Origin: Chaetomium olivaceum
Lineage: Eukaryota > Ascomycota > Sordariomycetes > Sordariales > Chaetomiaceae
Direction: 5' to 3'
Length of the DNA stretch: 64,000 bases
Assembly (NCBI GenBank): GCA_039881045.1
Contig: JAYWVB010000017.1
Span: 62,001 to 126,000 of the forward strand
Below, one piece after another: positions 11,425 to 23,421 of this stretch. A program made the position numbers and the translations under genes. The notes beneath the pieces were generated by a model. That model was not told the origin of the DNA. It did no database searches and saw only the letters and a program-made list of their open reading frames with translations. The stretch's first letter is position 1. Each line of letters starts with the position of its first letter.

Positions 11425-13883
11425 TCCAAACTCTTCGCTTCGTATCACAAGACTGGTCTCTTCACACTTTATTCCTACTTGGCTTTTATAAAGATCAACA
11501 TCATACCAAATCAAACGGAGGGTGGGAAAAAGGCCAAAAAAAACAAAAACAAAAAAAAAAAAACCATAATGCCGTTATGACCGGATACCAACCATCTTCT
11601 TCTCCCCTTTTCACCTGGCATCCCTTCTCTCTTAGGGGCCGGAAACCAAACCTGAATTTGCTGACGAGGATGATGATTCGGGGCTTTCTACTCGGAGATG
11701 TCACTTTTTCATATCATATCAAGATAGACTGGGCCGGTATTATCCGGATGGGTGTGGCGGCGGGATGAACGTTTCTTCTCTTTTCTCCGTCGCGTTTTTC
11801 TTTTTCCGTGCTTCGTTCCACATTCCTCCTTCTGCTTCGGTGTTGCAGTCGGGGGAGTTTAATTCCACTTTGACAAACAGATTGATTCGTGTCTATTTCT
11901 CGTATATTCTTTGTTTCCTTTTTCATCTCTGTTTTCCCTTCATCATTTTCTTTTCATTTTGCGATTTCTCTTTTCATCTTGTTTCTTTTCTCATTACCTG
12001 TCCAGTTCTTGCACTCTTCATCAACCCGTTTACTTTCGCTTCTCTCCACTCCTTTTGGAAACAAACCCCCCTTAATCACAGCTTTTTAGCTGGTTCATTA
12101 GTTTAGGTAGATAGATACTCTTGGTCTCGGTCTGGGATGGGAAGGTTATGGTCGGTGGGTTGGTCATGATGACGAACCTTTGTTGATACCCCTGGCAAAT
12201 AAGAGGAGGAAAATGCGGGATGGGAATGAGAAAGGGGGAATTGTCGGGAGGGAGGGAGGTCTGGCTGGACTAGGTAGTCTCGGTGGAGGAAAATTGGACG
12301 ATTGTTTCCTGCGCTTTACCAGTACCTGATGTCTGACTTTGTTCTCGGTGATTATAATATGTGGTGTTAACATCGATTCTTTTGTTAGTTAAGCGTTAGT
12401 CGTTGTGGATATTCATTCACAACCTCGGACGAGGATATTCAGGATTTCGTTGAGGCGGCCCCTTGAGCCTACTCTCGCGTTCCCTGGCCCAACGAGCGGC
12501 AAGAGGCAATGAGCCCTGGATCGACGCCCAATTGAAACTAGTAGCTAGGCTGGTTGTTGCTTTTGAGTCCCAAGTCCCACAGAATGAGCGACGCATGGTT
12601 AGTTAGACTTTAGAGCAGAGTTAAACACGTGGAAGTTACTGTGTAGTTACATACACAACCACTTTGGTGCATGGAAAGCGGCGCCAGATCTCACCTCTTG
12701 TGTCGTGTCGCATCGACGCAGTAACCCCCGAAATGCTCCAGATGCCAAGGTTGCTCAATTTGGTTCTCCCGCAACGTGAGGTGATTGCCGTTCCAGGTTG
12801 GCCCGAGAGGTGCAGAAGCCATCAGCTTTTTGACCCACTTCAACTTATTGCCGTTTTGCTGGCAGCAGTGCGGTGCTGTGTGCGCTTTCCGTGTTTCTAC
12901 GATTCTGCCCCTCAGTGGGGACCTCGATGGCTGGATGCGGTGAGGGGCAGCAATGGCGCAATCTGACGAAAAGGGACAAACCCCGAAGTACTTCGTCCCC
13001 GGTACTCAATACCAGAACGGCAACTGAGAAATGGCCGTCCTACAGAAAATAGAAAAAGATCGCCGACTAAGACCCAATAGTGGCAAGCAAAGCAGCCCCA
13101 AGAATACCGGCCCGGTCTCGTTCGGAGTAGCTCCTCCGGACCGCAGTCACACCGGAGAATCATTGCAACCGACACTACTTTTGGTTGCACAATCAAGATC
13201 TCGCAGCAAGCCGCTGTTTTCTTGTTTCACCGCCGCCAGCTCAAAGAGGAGCCCAAATATACCGCCGTATTATTTTGTCCAGCCGGCGGGGTTCTTGGTG
13301 TTCCAAGTACCCCGCTGTGCCGCCTTTGCGCCTTTGCGGTGAAAAGTGGCCGAAGCTCGGCCACTTGTGTCCAGGGACCTTGCCAAAATTCCTCAAATAC
13401 ACCACTCCCCCCCCAGAAGTCTTCTGCTTCCCCATCTTCTCTCAAGCCCAAACACACACCGTCTTCTCCCCGTTCCGCTTTAGTTGGCCTTCTTGCTTTA
13501 TTGTTTCTGTTTCTTTTTTCGCAAAAGGTTAGTGAGTCCTTCCCCCGAGATGATTTCTTACTTCGGAGGTCGGACCCGGATCGGGTACTATTCTCTTCCC
13601 CGCTCTTTTACCTTCCATCGGATACTGTCAATATCCCGCGATTTGTCGGTCCTGGAGGATTGCCCAACGGACAATGCCTGAATTCGACCGATGTATTCGA
13701 ATGAGGTGTCCCGGTCTCCCGGTCTCCCGCCAGGATATTGCTGTGTTCCCCTTTCTTTGAGGGGACCTCGCAGGACCGTCGCTCTTTTCCCACTTCGAAC
13801 TACGCCACCAGCATAATTTTTTTTTACCGAGCATCGCTAACCCTCTTTCCATAGAGCACGCCCCCCAAATCTCATAGATCACA
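11425..13883. other. Intergenic: 3' region of Rua1-type gene and promoter of SAM synthetase
   Basis: Contains an A-rich tract with a 12-13 base A run (about 11530-11564) and a T/C-rich stretch (11770-12060) typical of fungal 3' flanks. From about 13380 a pyrimidine-rich leader precedes the SAM synthetase start. A 5' UTR intron is possible in 13525-13855 but was not assigned. No conserved coding frame was found. Confidence 0.55.
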
Positions 13884-15189
13884 ATGGCTACCAACGGCAC
13901 CAACGGGACCAATGGGTCTGGGAAGCACTACAACGAGGGAACCTTCCTCTTCACTGTGAGTCATGCTGTTTGCGGGATTGCGCGAGGCTGGTGCTGACCG
14001 CCTTTGGCAGTCCGAGTCTGTCGGTGAAGGCCACCCCGACAAGATCGCCGATCAGGTCTCAGATGCCATCCTCGATGCCTGCCTGGCCGAGGACCCCCTC
14101 TCCAAGGTTGCTTGCGAGACGGCTACCAAGACTGGCATGATCATGGTTTTCGGTGAGATCTCTACCAAGGCCAAGCTCGACTACCAGCGGGTTGTCCGTG
14201 ATGCCGTCAAGGGCATCGGCTACGATGACTCCTCCAAGGGCTTCGACTACAAGACCCTTAACCTGCTCGTCGCCATTGAGGAGCAGTCCCCGGACATTGC
14301 GCAGGGTCTGCATCTCGAGGACCGCCTTGAGAACCTCGGCGCCGGTGACCAGGGCATCATGTTCGGTTATGCCACCGACGAGACCCCCGAGCTGTTCCCC
14401 CTGACCCTCCTTTTCGCCCACAAGCTCAACGCCGCCATGTCGGCTGCGCGCCGTGACGGCTCCCTGCCTTGGCTGCGCCCCGACACCAAGACTCAGGTCA
14501 CCATCGAGTACAAGCACGACAACGGTGCCGTCGTTCCCCTCCGTGTGGACACCGTCGTCGTTTCTGCCCAGCACTCCGAGGACATCACCACTGAGAAGCT
14601 GCGCAAGGAGATTCTCGAGAAGATCATCAAGACCACCATCCCGGCTAAGTACCTGGATGACCGGACCATCTACCACGTAAGTCACGATAGAGCGTGTGCC
14701 ACAATGACGTGCACTAACAGCCGCTAGATCCAACCCTCCGGTCTCTTCATCATTGGTGGCCCTCAGGGTGATGCCGGTCTGACCGGCCGCAAGATCATCG
14801 TCGACACCTACGGTGGCTGGGGCGCTCACGGTGGTGGTGCCTTCTCCGGCAAGGACTTCTCCAAGGTCGACCGCTCGGCTGCCTACGTCGGCCGCTGGAT
14901 CGCCAAGTCCCTTGTCGCCGCCGGCCTCGCTCGCCGCGCCCTCGTCCAGCTCTCGTACGCCATCGGCGTTGCTGAGCCCCTCTCGATCTACGTCGACACC
15001 TACGGCACCTCGGCCAAGACCTCGGACGAGCTTGTCAAGATCATCCGCGACAACTTCGACCTGCGCCCCGGTGTCATCGTCAAGGAGCTGGATCTGGCCA
15101 AGCCCATCTACCTCCAGACGGCCAAGAACGGCCACTTCGGCACCAACCAGAGCTTCAGCTGGGAGAAGCCCAAGACCCTCAAGTTCTAA
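13884..15189 (+). CDS. eth-1: S-adenosylmethionine synthetase
   Basis: Makes S-adenosylmethionine from methionine and ATP in the cytosol; the product supplies all methyltransferases. Three exons: 13884-13955, 14011-14676 and 14728-15189, with introns of 55 and 51 nt. They join to 399 residues, the usual eukaryotic length. Visible motifs include FTSESVGEGHPDKIADQVSD (methionine/ATP-binding N-terminus, split by intron 1), GAGDQGIMFGYA (signature 1) and GGGAFSGKDFSKVDRSAAY (signature 2, P-loop-like). Codon use is strongly biased toward C-ending codons, as for a highly expressed gene. The start is supported by the short Gly/Asn/Thr-rich N-terminus typical of filamentous fungi. No frame damage. 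The name follows Neurospora eth-1. Confidence 0.97.
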
Positions 15190-17361
15190 GTGGGAGACAA
15201 TGTCGCAGAAGATTCAACTTCTCTCTGCTGATACGATCCCGCTCGTCCTCGGACGATTTCCCTTTCTTCATCTTTTTAATCATGGCATATGAATGGATAA
15301 GCATTACTGGCGTACGGTTCTCAACAAACCTGGGTGGGCGGATAGACTTATATCCCTGTCATTTTCACGTTCGCCTTGGGGTCTTTCTGGGTTGCAGGGT
15401 AAAACGCTTGCGGCGTGGTGTCGGGCGATGTACGCCTCGGAGTTCTTTTTTCAGCGAAGACCAAAATTTTTCGTCAGGTCACAGCGCGATGGGCGGTTTA
15501 CAGGAGGTCGGCGTCTTTCAACAAAGACATTGCATGAGCCAAGAAGGCGCCAAGTTTATGAATTGCGATACCCCATGGGGAACGGCATACAAGGGCACAA
15601 GACACGGCGTTTTGGGGAAAACAAAAGAACTTCAACATCTTTTCTTTTCCTGAATTATTAGACGTCGAAAGAGATCTTTTTGGCTTGGCAGGAAGCGACG
15701 GAGGCCTCGGGAGGGCATTGGGAGCCCAGATCATGGGATCCTGGGGGCAAGGGAGAAGGGGTGGACTCGGCCATGGGATCGCGAGATAGCAACGTGCCTT
15801 CACCAACATAATCGAAGACCAAACTTGCGATCAACTCATTCCATATTCGTGTGACCCTTGTTTTGTTGCTGGCGGTGTGGTTTGACTTTGTCGCTTGTCC
15901 GGCGGTCGAAGGACACGTGGTTTGGGAGAAGCCCGATTGGCTTGTCCTGGAGACCTCAGAAGCTGATAGAATCCCGACCGGGTACCGAGAAATCGGAGCG
16001 GTGTTCTTCGGATCCCAGCACAGTCACAGTCGCATTGGATCATCTCCAGGAGCGATTCGGCGCATTTGGATTATGAATGGGCGTGACAATAGGTACGTAT
16101 AGGGCAGGCAATGATTTCGGCGGGGTCAAACATTTCTTCGATGTCCACGTTTTAATGTCTGCAGTTCGTTATCTCCCTGAAAAGGTCAAGCAACCTTTTT
16201 ATTTCCTCGCATTGCACATTTACATATGTATTTGTCGTTGCAGATATACTCGAGTTTTTATCACCAGCGCCAAATTGACTGACCCACACTCGCTCACCTC
16301 GTTACCGCTGGACAAGGGCGAGAGACTGGGGTCCCCGCCGAACCGGGCTGCCCGAACCCACTTAGCCACGCTCAACTCAAACATCAGACCAAAAACAATT
16401 GCTGAGGTTGTTTGCTGGTGGAAACATCAAGCAAGCTGTTTGTCCCGATTGTCTCATGCAAAGCTCGAGCCCATTTGGGGAAACTCGATAATCTGGGGAT
16501 ACAACATGTAACTCTGTATGTACCTGTAATCCGGACACTCCCTCAGGTACCTGACATATGGCTCCGAAAACGGCATCCCTGGCGGCGGTTCTGAATCACA
16601 TCAGGGGCCCGATCGATCTGCGTTGAGGGAAATCACTTGCACAGAGCCGTGGGTCGTTTCCCCCCGTCTGAAGAACCCCACCTTCCACCGTTGGGTGCGC
16701 CGACCCCAGCTCTTTTGGGTGCCCGTTTGGTGCAAGGGCCGGCAATTTCCAATATTTTCTGCTTCGCGTTTGACGCGATCCTGCCGTCCCGACTGTAATC
16801 TGTAATTCATACACTGCATGCATGTGCCGGGTCTAATTTTCTCTGGCTGGCAATCTCACCATCGTAATTCGTCCACTCGTTCATTTGTTTTCCTTCTGCT
16901 GTCTCTCGCTCAGTGCAGTGCAACACTCGACCCAACCTGGCTGCGATCAACGAACCGACAACCGAACTTTTGACACTCACCAGGTTCCATGCACCAGGTT
17001 GTCTCGAGACGCAACGCAACGCAACCACTCACAGACAAAACTCGATTCGTGCTGTGATTTACCCGCTTGGAATTTGGAATTCAACTTCAACTTGGGTATT
17101 CCGACCCCACGGTTAATTGCAGCCAGGACGACGCGCCCTCGCTTCCTCCCATTCGGGTCTCTCGTTGCACCGCAGGCGCATTGCACCTCGTCGCCGGGAA
17201 CGAGCATTTCGATTTTTCCAGCCAGCAGCAGCACGCACCCGTTCGTTTTCTAGCAGGAATAGGCGCCACCTTGGGCGATCGGGCCCGGCGTCTCTTCGCT
17301 TCCTGCCCCCGCTCCCACCAATAGACCAAACACACGAGGCCTACCCGCAAGCACACTCGTT
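15190..17361. other. Intergenic region
   Basis: 3' flank of SAM synthetase and long upstream region of the next plus-strand gene. Short frames occur on both strands (for example 15282-15661 and 16077-16511), but they lack domain signatures and overlap each other in different frames. The 500 bases before 17362 are C-rich, consistent with a leader. Nothing else supported. Confidence 0.55.
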
Positions 17362-20300
17362 ATGGCAACCATGGAAACCGCCAATGGCCACTACCACAAT
17401 GGGCACCAGCAGCCGGGCCCGCCGCTCCCTGCTTCACCTACCCTCACGAATCCCGACATGATCTTGCCAGACTACGACCGTAGCGACTCCCCCGATCCAG
17501 ACCTCGGCAGCGCTGAGCGTGCCTCGCTCATGATGTGGAAGAACACACACAGCAGCACGTCCCCTCCCGATATGCACCAGATGTTCATCGCAACGGGTCT
17601 GGCAGGGCCGCGCCCATACGGCCCCCCGGGGCCCGTCACGCCGACAACACCCATCATCTACGGGAACGGAACTATGCTATCAGATATTGGGGAGGTTACC
17701 GAAGTCGAGAGTACAGTGGGAAAGCCCTCGCCAGCGCGGGCAAGGCTCGGCTTGCGGAGGACCGCGTCTCCCAAACACGGAGCTGGAAGCGGAGGTGAAC
17801 CGGCGCTCCAGTCCTCCCCGACTATCCACGCGGCGGGGGCGATTAAGAAAAAGTCGAAGCAGAACTTGAACGCGCGCCCAAGCACGAACGCCACTCGAGC
17901 ATAGAGAGCACCAGCACTATTACGAACGGAGACCACGCGGCCGCTTTCGCCGACTTTGACGATTCCGTCAGTGTGGGGGACAGCGTGTTTCAAGGGGATG
18001 ACGAAGAGAGCATGGCCTCGTCGTATGTGGAGGGCACGGCAGCCGTTGAGCCGGGGAGACTGGGTGTTTCAAAGGCGGAGAATCTTGACCGCCTGTCTAC
18101 TTACTCGACGACCTCGCTAAGCCGGAGGGCGGAGGAGATACTGGCCAACGCGAAGAGAAGGCTGACGGTAGGTTTGGATAGTCAATCTGAGTGTATTTGG
18201 TTTGCTGACGGCGGTTAGACTATGGAAGGCAACTTGTCTCGCGCGCGGAGCTCATTGCACTCCCCGTACGGCTCCGATGGCTCGACACCATCTCCTCCCT
18301 TCCAGCGAGCGGCGACGGCAACGTACCACATCGAAACTACGATGGAACAGGACATGGAAAATAGGGTGGGACAAGAGGTGGAGAACGTCATGGAGCCCGA
18401 TCCTTCAACCCCCGACCAAACCACGGGGCACAGTCGCATGTCGAGCGAGCTCCTTATGCGGAATGGATTGCCGTACCGAGTGAGCGTACCTCGATCGCAA
18501 AGCGCGCTTGGAGCTGCCGGGGGTTACCGACAGCCCCTGACAGCATCAAAAAGCGCCGACCATATCCGTGGGGGATGGATGGTGAATCGCATCGCACTAT
18601 CCATAAAGCGAATTCTGTTAGGGAAGTCGGGCTCAAGCCGCTCACTGAGGACGAGGTTGCGCGGCTTGGGGAAGCCGACAGCGCAAGCCATAATGCGAGG
18701 TTAGAGGCGTTCCTGAGCCCTACGTTTGGCAGCCCTACATTTGGGTCTTTCCATAGCGACAGCGGGGCAAGGAACCCCCAGAGGCCATCCTCTACCGTCC
18801 AAATGCGAGACATCAAGGACCAGATGAGAGACTTGAAAGGCAAAATTTCAAACTTGCGGGAGCAAGCCAGGGTTGATAACATGAAGAGGCAAAGTCTGCA
18901 GAGCTTGCGGACGCCTAGTCCTTTCACGCATTCGCAAATCGACCACTGGTATGCGGAACCGCCGTCAAACAGGGCCTCGGAGATTGTTACCAACGACTTC
19001 CCCGACCAAACCCCATGGAACGACGAAGGAATGAGTGTGAATGGCGATTTCAAGGAGGAGGCTCAACAGCTGGACGGCGGACACGCTGATGGAGAGGAGA
19101 CGGATTACGCGGATGCAGAAGAGGGAATCCACATCGAGGACCCAGTTGACCTCGAACCACGTTCTCTCACACCGATTGCCGGGCTTGACGATGTTGAGGA
19201 CGATGTCTCGGACATGCATACTGAAAATGGCGATACAGACGAGGCCTTCCACGACGCCGCCGACGCCGACGCGATGAGCGAGAGCGGGGAGTCCCTCTAC
19301 CACGACACAGTCCAGCACCAAATCTCGCACGAGGATCGCGAGGACGCATTCGACTACGAGCACTTTTTCCTACACAGCGCCATGGGCACTATGAGTATGG
19401 CAAGGCGGGCCAGCAGAGAGAGTTTCACCTCGGACGATTCCGTCGAGACGACACGAGGCCCAGTAGCGTCGAGCAGCGACGAGCAGCCGCCCATCATCGG
19501 CAGACGGAACAGTAGCAACTCGATCTCCACCATCGACACGTTCGCCACTGCCCAAGAAAGCCGGTCTCTCAAATCCCCCATCAGCCCGGACGAGGTCCAC
19601 AACCCCTTTGAATCCTTCTCCCGCGCCACTTCCGCCCAGAGCCACCGGTACCGCTCCGGCAGCACGGCGACAGCCAAACGCCTCTCCTTCAACCCGGGCA
19701 ACCTCCATCCCCCGAGCTCAGGCCCTGCAGCAACCCGCGACAGCGACGGCTCCATTTCGCCCATCGCCGAGGAGTCTTCCAACGCGGGCTCCCCGGCAGC
19801 CCAACCAAAAACCGCGCGCCGCGCCTCCGTCATCCACCGGCCCATGTCCACCACCGGCACCCACCCCATCCTCCATCGCCCCTCCATCTCCTCCTTCGAA
19901 TCGGTCGGCACCAACCGCAGCTTCCCGCTCGTCAACAAGCCCCCCTCCCGACCCTCCTCCAAAAACGGCCCGCCACCAGCGGGTGGGATGATGACGGGAA
20001 TGGTGGTGCGCAAGGCAAGCAGCGCCGGCGTGCTCACACCGCCCACTCGCTCCCTATCCCCCGACGCCTCCAACGGCCAGGCCGCCGACTTGAACACCCT
20101 CGCCAGCCGGCTCATGCAGGAGATGGGCCAGCACGCGCAGCCGCCGCAGTCGCCCGTGTCGGATCGCGAGGAAGGCGAGGCTGCTGATGGGGTGAACGGG
20201 ATTAACGGCATCGTCAATGGTGGGCCGCACCCGCTCGAGGCGCTGCTGCGCGAGGACAAGTACCTGGTCGAGCGCATTGTGGCCAACTTGGGGCGGTGTG

Positions 20301-20410
20301 TGTTGGGGCTGACGGAGAATGGGCGGGCGAGCGCCGAGAGCAGGATGTACAGGCGGCGGCTGGATGCGGCGAGACGGGCGCTGGAGGGGCTGGGGTTGGA
20401 GGAGAATTGA
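17362..20410 (+). CDS. Large conserved fungal protein, mostly disordered, short coiled coil
   Basis: Function unknown; about 999 residues. Exons 17362-18167 and 18219-20410 flank a 51-nt intron. The N-terminal part has a conserved-looking stretch YGNGTMLSDIGEVTEVESTV. A coiled-coil segment lies in the second exon (QMRDIKDQMRDLKGKISNLR and following residues). Long Ser/Pro/acidic tracts follow, then an ordered, leucine-rich C-terminus (LLREDKYLVERIVANLGRCV). Two frame breaks need explaining. Near 17871-17880 the frame moves by one base; a 53-nt intron at 17795-17847 would also fit. At the G5 run 18570-18574 one missing G restores the frame exactly. With both corrections the codon count is a whole number. 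The layout suggests a cytoskeletal or polarity scaffold, but that is a guess. Confidence 0.65.
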
Positions 20411-21250
20411 GTTGGGCATTCTGTTTCGTTGCCCCCCTTTTTTTTATTACTTACTTTTTTTTTTTTTTGGCGTGTGTTTCGTTATCCTGACTATGGCGTT
20501 ACCTGTGTTGGTTGGTCTGGTTTTGGAGCTGAACGGGGGAAGGAAGGGGGATTTCGGGGATGGGAGTGGGTGCGGCTTCTGGTATGGCATTGCGAGGGGT
20601 GTTGTTGTTGTTGTGACTATGATGATATGAGCGTGGGTAGATGAGGGGGTTAATTGGTAATGATTAAGCCAGATGTGTTTTGGGAGACTTCGGGGACCAG
20701 AGGGGGGAAAAGGGTGTTGGGCTTCAAGAGGGAGTTCTTTTTATGCTGCCTGCCTGGATTGGATATGGGGGAGGAGTTCAGCTCAGGGGCTGATACGGGA
20801 GCTGGAGATGCTTTTTGGAGGGAGGATTTTCTTGCGCGAAGCGGTTAACCTGGAATTGGGAATGCTTTGGCATAGCAGAGCCCGTTGCAGCGCTTCTTTG
20901 CTTTGCTTCTTTTCGGTTTAGGAGAATTGGCTCGATACCCTGGGTTCTTCTTCAGTACATACATTATTTATTTGGGATAAATTTAGTTAGGCAGTGGCGC
21001 TTGGGAAAAGCTATGTTGTACTTGATCTCCAGTAGTTGCATCCATATTCTACTCGGGGCAAATATACTCTATCTTCACATGGCTGTTTTTATTCCTCTGT
21101 AATTTTAGGTGTCTGTTTACTGGCCCTTTTGCCCCTATTTTAGCCCTCTAGATTGCCATGCATATAAAGAAGCATGGTTATCGAAATGCTGGAAATCGAA
21201 ATGCAACGCAGACCCAATAACCAACCATCCAGAATGTGTTCGCTCCCTAC
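20411..21250. other. Convergent intergenic region
   Basis: Lies between the 3' ends of the large coiled-coil gene and MTD1. Begins with T-rich tracts just after the stop (about 20437-20468) and becomes AT-richer to the right. No conserved frame seen. Confidence 0.6.
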
Positions 21251-22351
21251 TTACTCGGGGACATCGGACGGGCCCCCAGCTACGGGCCGGTTGGCAACAA
21301 GGCGCTATCAGATTCGATTAGCACAGCAAAAACATCCAAACATAGCTCCTTGAACATACCATGAGATTCCGCAGCAGTACGGCAATGGTCACCTTGCCGG
21401 TGCTCGGCACGTAGATGCTGGCCTTCTCCTTGATGGCCGGGCCGTCAAAGTTGCGGTAGCTCGAGAAGTTGATGCACACGGCGCCGTCTCGGATCAGTTC
21501 GGTGGGCACCTTGAAGCCTTCGCTGGGGACGCCGGAGATAACGACGTCGCTCAGGGGCAGAACGTTCTCCAGGGCCCAGCCTTCCTTGTCGTGGACTTGG
21601 TGGCGCGGAGCGCGGATGCCGCTGCCGCGAGTGAACACCTGTACGCCGGTAATGTCGACGCTGTAGACGGTGGCGCCGTCATTGGCGAGCAGGGCGGCCA
21701 GGGGGCGGCCGTTGACTTCGCTGCGGTTGATGACGGTGATGGTCTTGCCGAAGAGACGGTTGCCGTAGGCCAGAATCGGGTTGTAGATCTGCAGGTGCTC
21801 GAGAGTCTTCACGATGGCCAAAGGGGTACACGGCAGGATCGACTTCTTCTGGTTGGTGGGTGGGTCAAGGAAGCGCGTGTTGTGGTACATGTTGAAGAGG
21901 TGGGTGTGGCACAAGCCCTCGACATCCTTGGACAGGGCGACCGTCTCCTGGATGTAGCGGTCTTGTTGCTGGTTGTTACGCCAGATGGGGTAGTATACCA
22001 GCATGCCGTCGACAGCATCATCGTTGTTGGCGGCTACCACGGCCTCTTCAAGGGCTTCCTTATCGACCTTGCGGAGGTCGAAGTTAAACCCGCTAAACCA
22101 GGTTAGATCTAACACATAGTCGAAATTATAGATGGATCACGGGCTCACTTCTCCTCACAGGTCTTCTTAGACCAGTCGGCATACTGCTGGGCGGAAGGAT
22201 CGTCGTTGGCTAGGAAAGCCACCAAGGTGGGCTTGCTGGCAGCAGTGCCCTGGAAGCTAGCCAGAGTTTCCTTCACCTCGGCTAGGAGTTTCTTGGCTAT
22301 TGTGTCGGCGAGAATGACCCTGCAGGTCTTGGGGACCTCTTGGGAAGCCAT
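21251..22351 (-). CDS. MTD1: NAD-dependent 5,10-methylenetetrahydrofolate dehydrogenase
   Basis: Cytosolic one-carbon enzyme that oxidises 5,10-methylene-THF to 5,10-methenyl-THF with NAD+. Exons 22351-22149, 22092-21360 and 21304-21251 (introns 56 and 55 nt) give 329 residues, close to yeast Mtd1. Visible family features are the N-terminal VILADTIAKKLL, the junction KTCEENGFNFDLRKV created by splicing, YYPIWRNNQQQDRYIQ, the conserved PCTPLAIVKTLEHL, the nucleotide-binding ITVINRSEVNGRPLAALLAN, and VPSTGKVTIAVLLRNLM just before the last intron. The final exon adds the short tail RLVANRPVAGGPSDVPE. All branch sites and splice ends are good. It pairs functionally with SAM synthetase in one-carbon metabolism but is not adjacent to it. 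A longer 5' leader with an intron is possible above 22352. Confidence 0.93.
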
Positions 22352-23421
22352 GGTACGGTTTTGTGTTGCTTTGTGTTTTTGGATAATTTGGTGGTTGTTT
22401 GTCGCTGAATCAGCCCACGCACCAGATGCCTGGGAGTGAGAATGGCATTAGTAGGTGCTCTTAGCGGGGTAATATGCCCTCCTGTAAGTCTGCCATCTTT
22501 TTCCTGACTGTGCAGAATTGCAATTGAGGCACGTGGTTGTGCAATATTGAACGGATGAAAGAAGTTGGATCTTGTAAGTGAACATGGAAATCGAAGGTCA
22601 AGTGTGGGTGACTCAACCAATGCGGACAGTGCTTGCAGACTTGTAGAGAGGGAAGCAGCGAGAAGACAGCTTACCCCACGATATCCACTGACAAGACAAC
22701 AGGAAGGGTTTAATGATTAGCTCACCAATATTAGGAAGATGGAATAAAGACGGAGATCTTTGTTGTCTAAATAGATAAGTGAATTGAGACTCTTAGGCAC
22801 CTCACCTGAGAGTTTTAGAATTCGTCTCCGATCGGTCTCTACTGACGATTCTCTAACTGCCGACCCCTGTCACGCCTTGCACTCCAGCGAAAATTTCAGG
22901 GCGGAATGGAGGCCCACACCTTTGCCCCTCTTACCGGTTGCAGTTTAGCGCGCCGCCCGTCCCAGGAAGCATCGGAAGCATGCTTCACCGCCCGGCCCTT
23001 TCGACTCTTCTCAGATTTACTGCCGCGGGGCAGCGTGGGGCACCAGGGCGATAACGGCCCACGGCAAGCCACCCAGAGACGGAAAGGGCTAGGTGAACTA
23101 TGCTAAGCTGCTCGAAACAGTGCTGTGCTCGGTGTTTGACAAGCTACAGTACATACCTTACCTGATATCCCAAACAGCTTCAAACCTGCTATTTGAGGTG
23201 CATCTCCTCAGGTCTTCACTCCAGCAGAGATCAACATCAGGTTTGTTTATTTGTGGCTCGAGACACACGCCACCACTTCGACAACCAGGCAACTGCGCCT
23301 GAACTGACTGCGCAAAGTGGCGTCATTTTCAGGAGGAATCCTTAGAAAACCTGAAACTTTGAGAGTCTTCACAATATTGTTGATGCTGAAATTGTGCTCG
23401 GGACGCATTTAAGTCTTGGCT
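22352..23421. other. Divergent promoter region MTD1 / MMS19
   Basis: About 1.07 kb between the two start codons. The MTD1 side (22352-22850) is AT-richer and may hold leader introns. Small open frames at 22906-23106 and 23093-23302 lack recognisable similarity. Nothing else supported. Confidence 0.55.

Noticed and set aside
14059..15135. 358-codon open frame on the minus strand
   Set aside because: It is the exact antisense of S-adenosylmethionine synthetase; strong C-ending codon bias leaves the opposite strand free of stops.
17795..17847. 53-nt intron in the large coiled-coil gene
   Set aside because: It fits in length and phase, but the donor is weak and the removed segment reads as coherent protein; a one-base deficit at 17871-17880 is preferred, though not proven.
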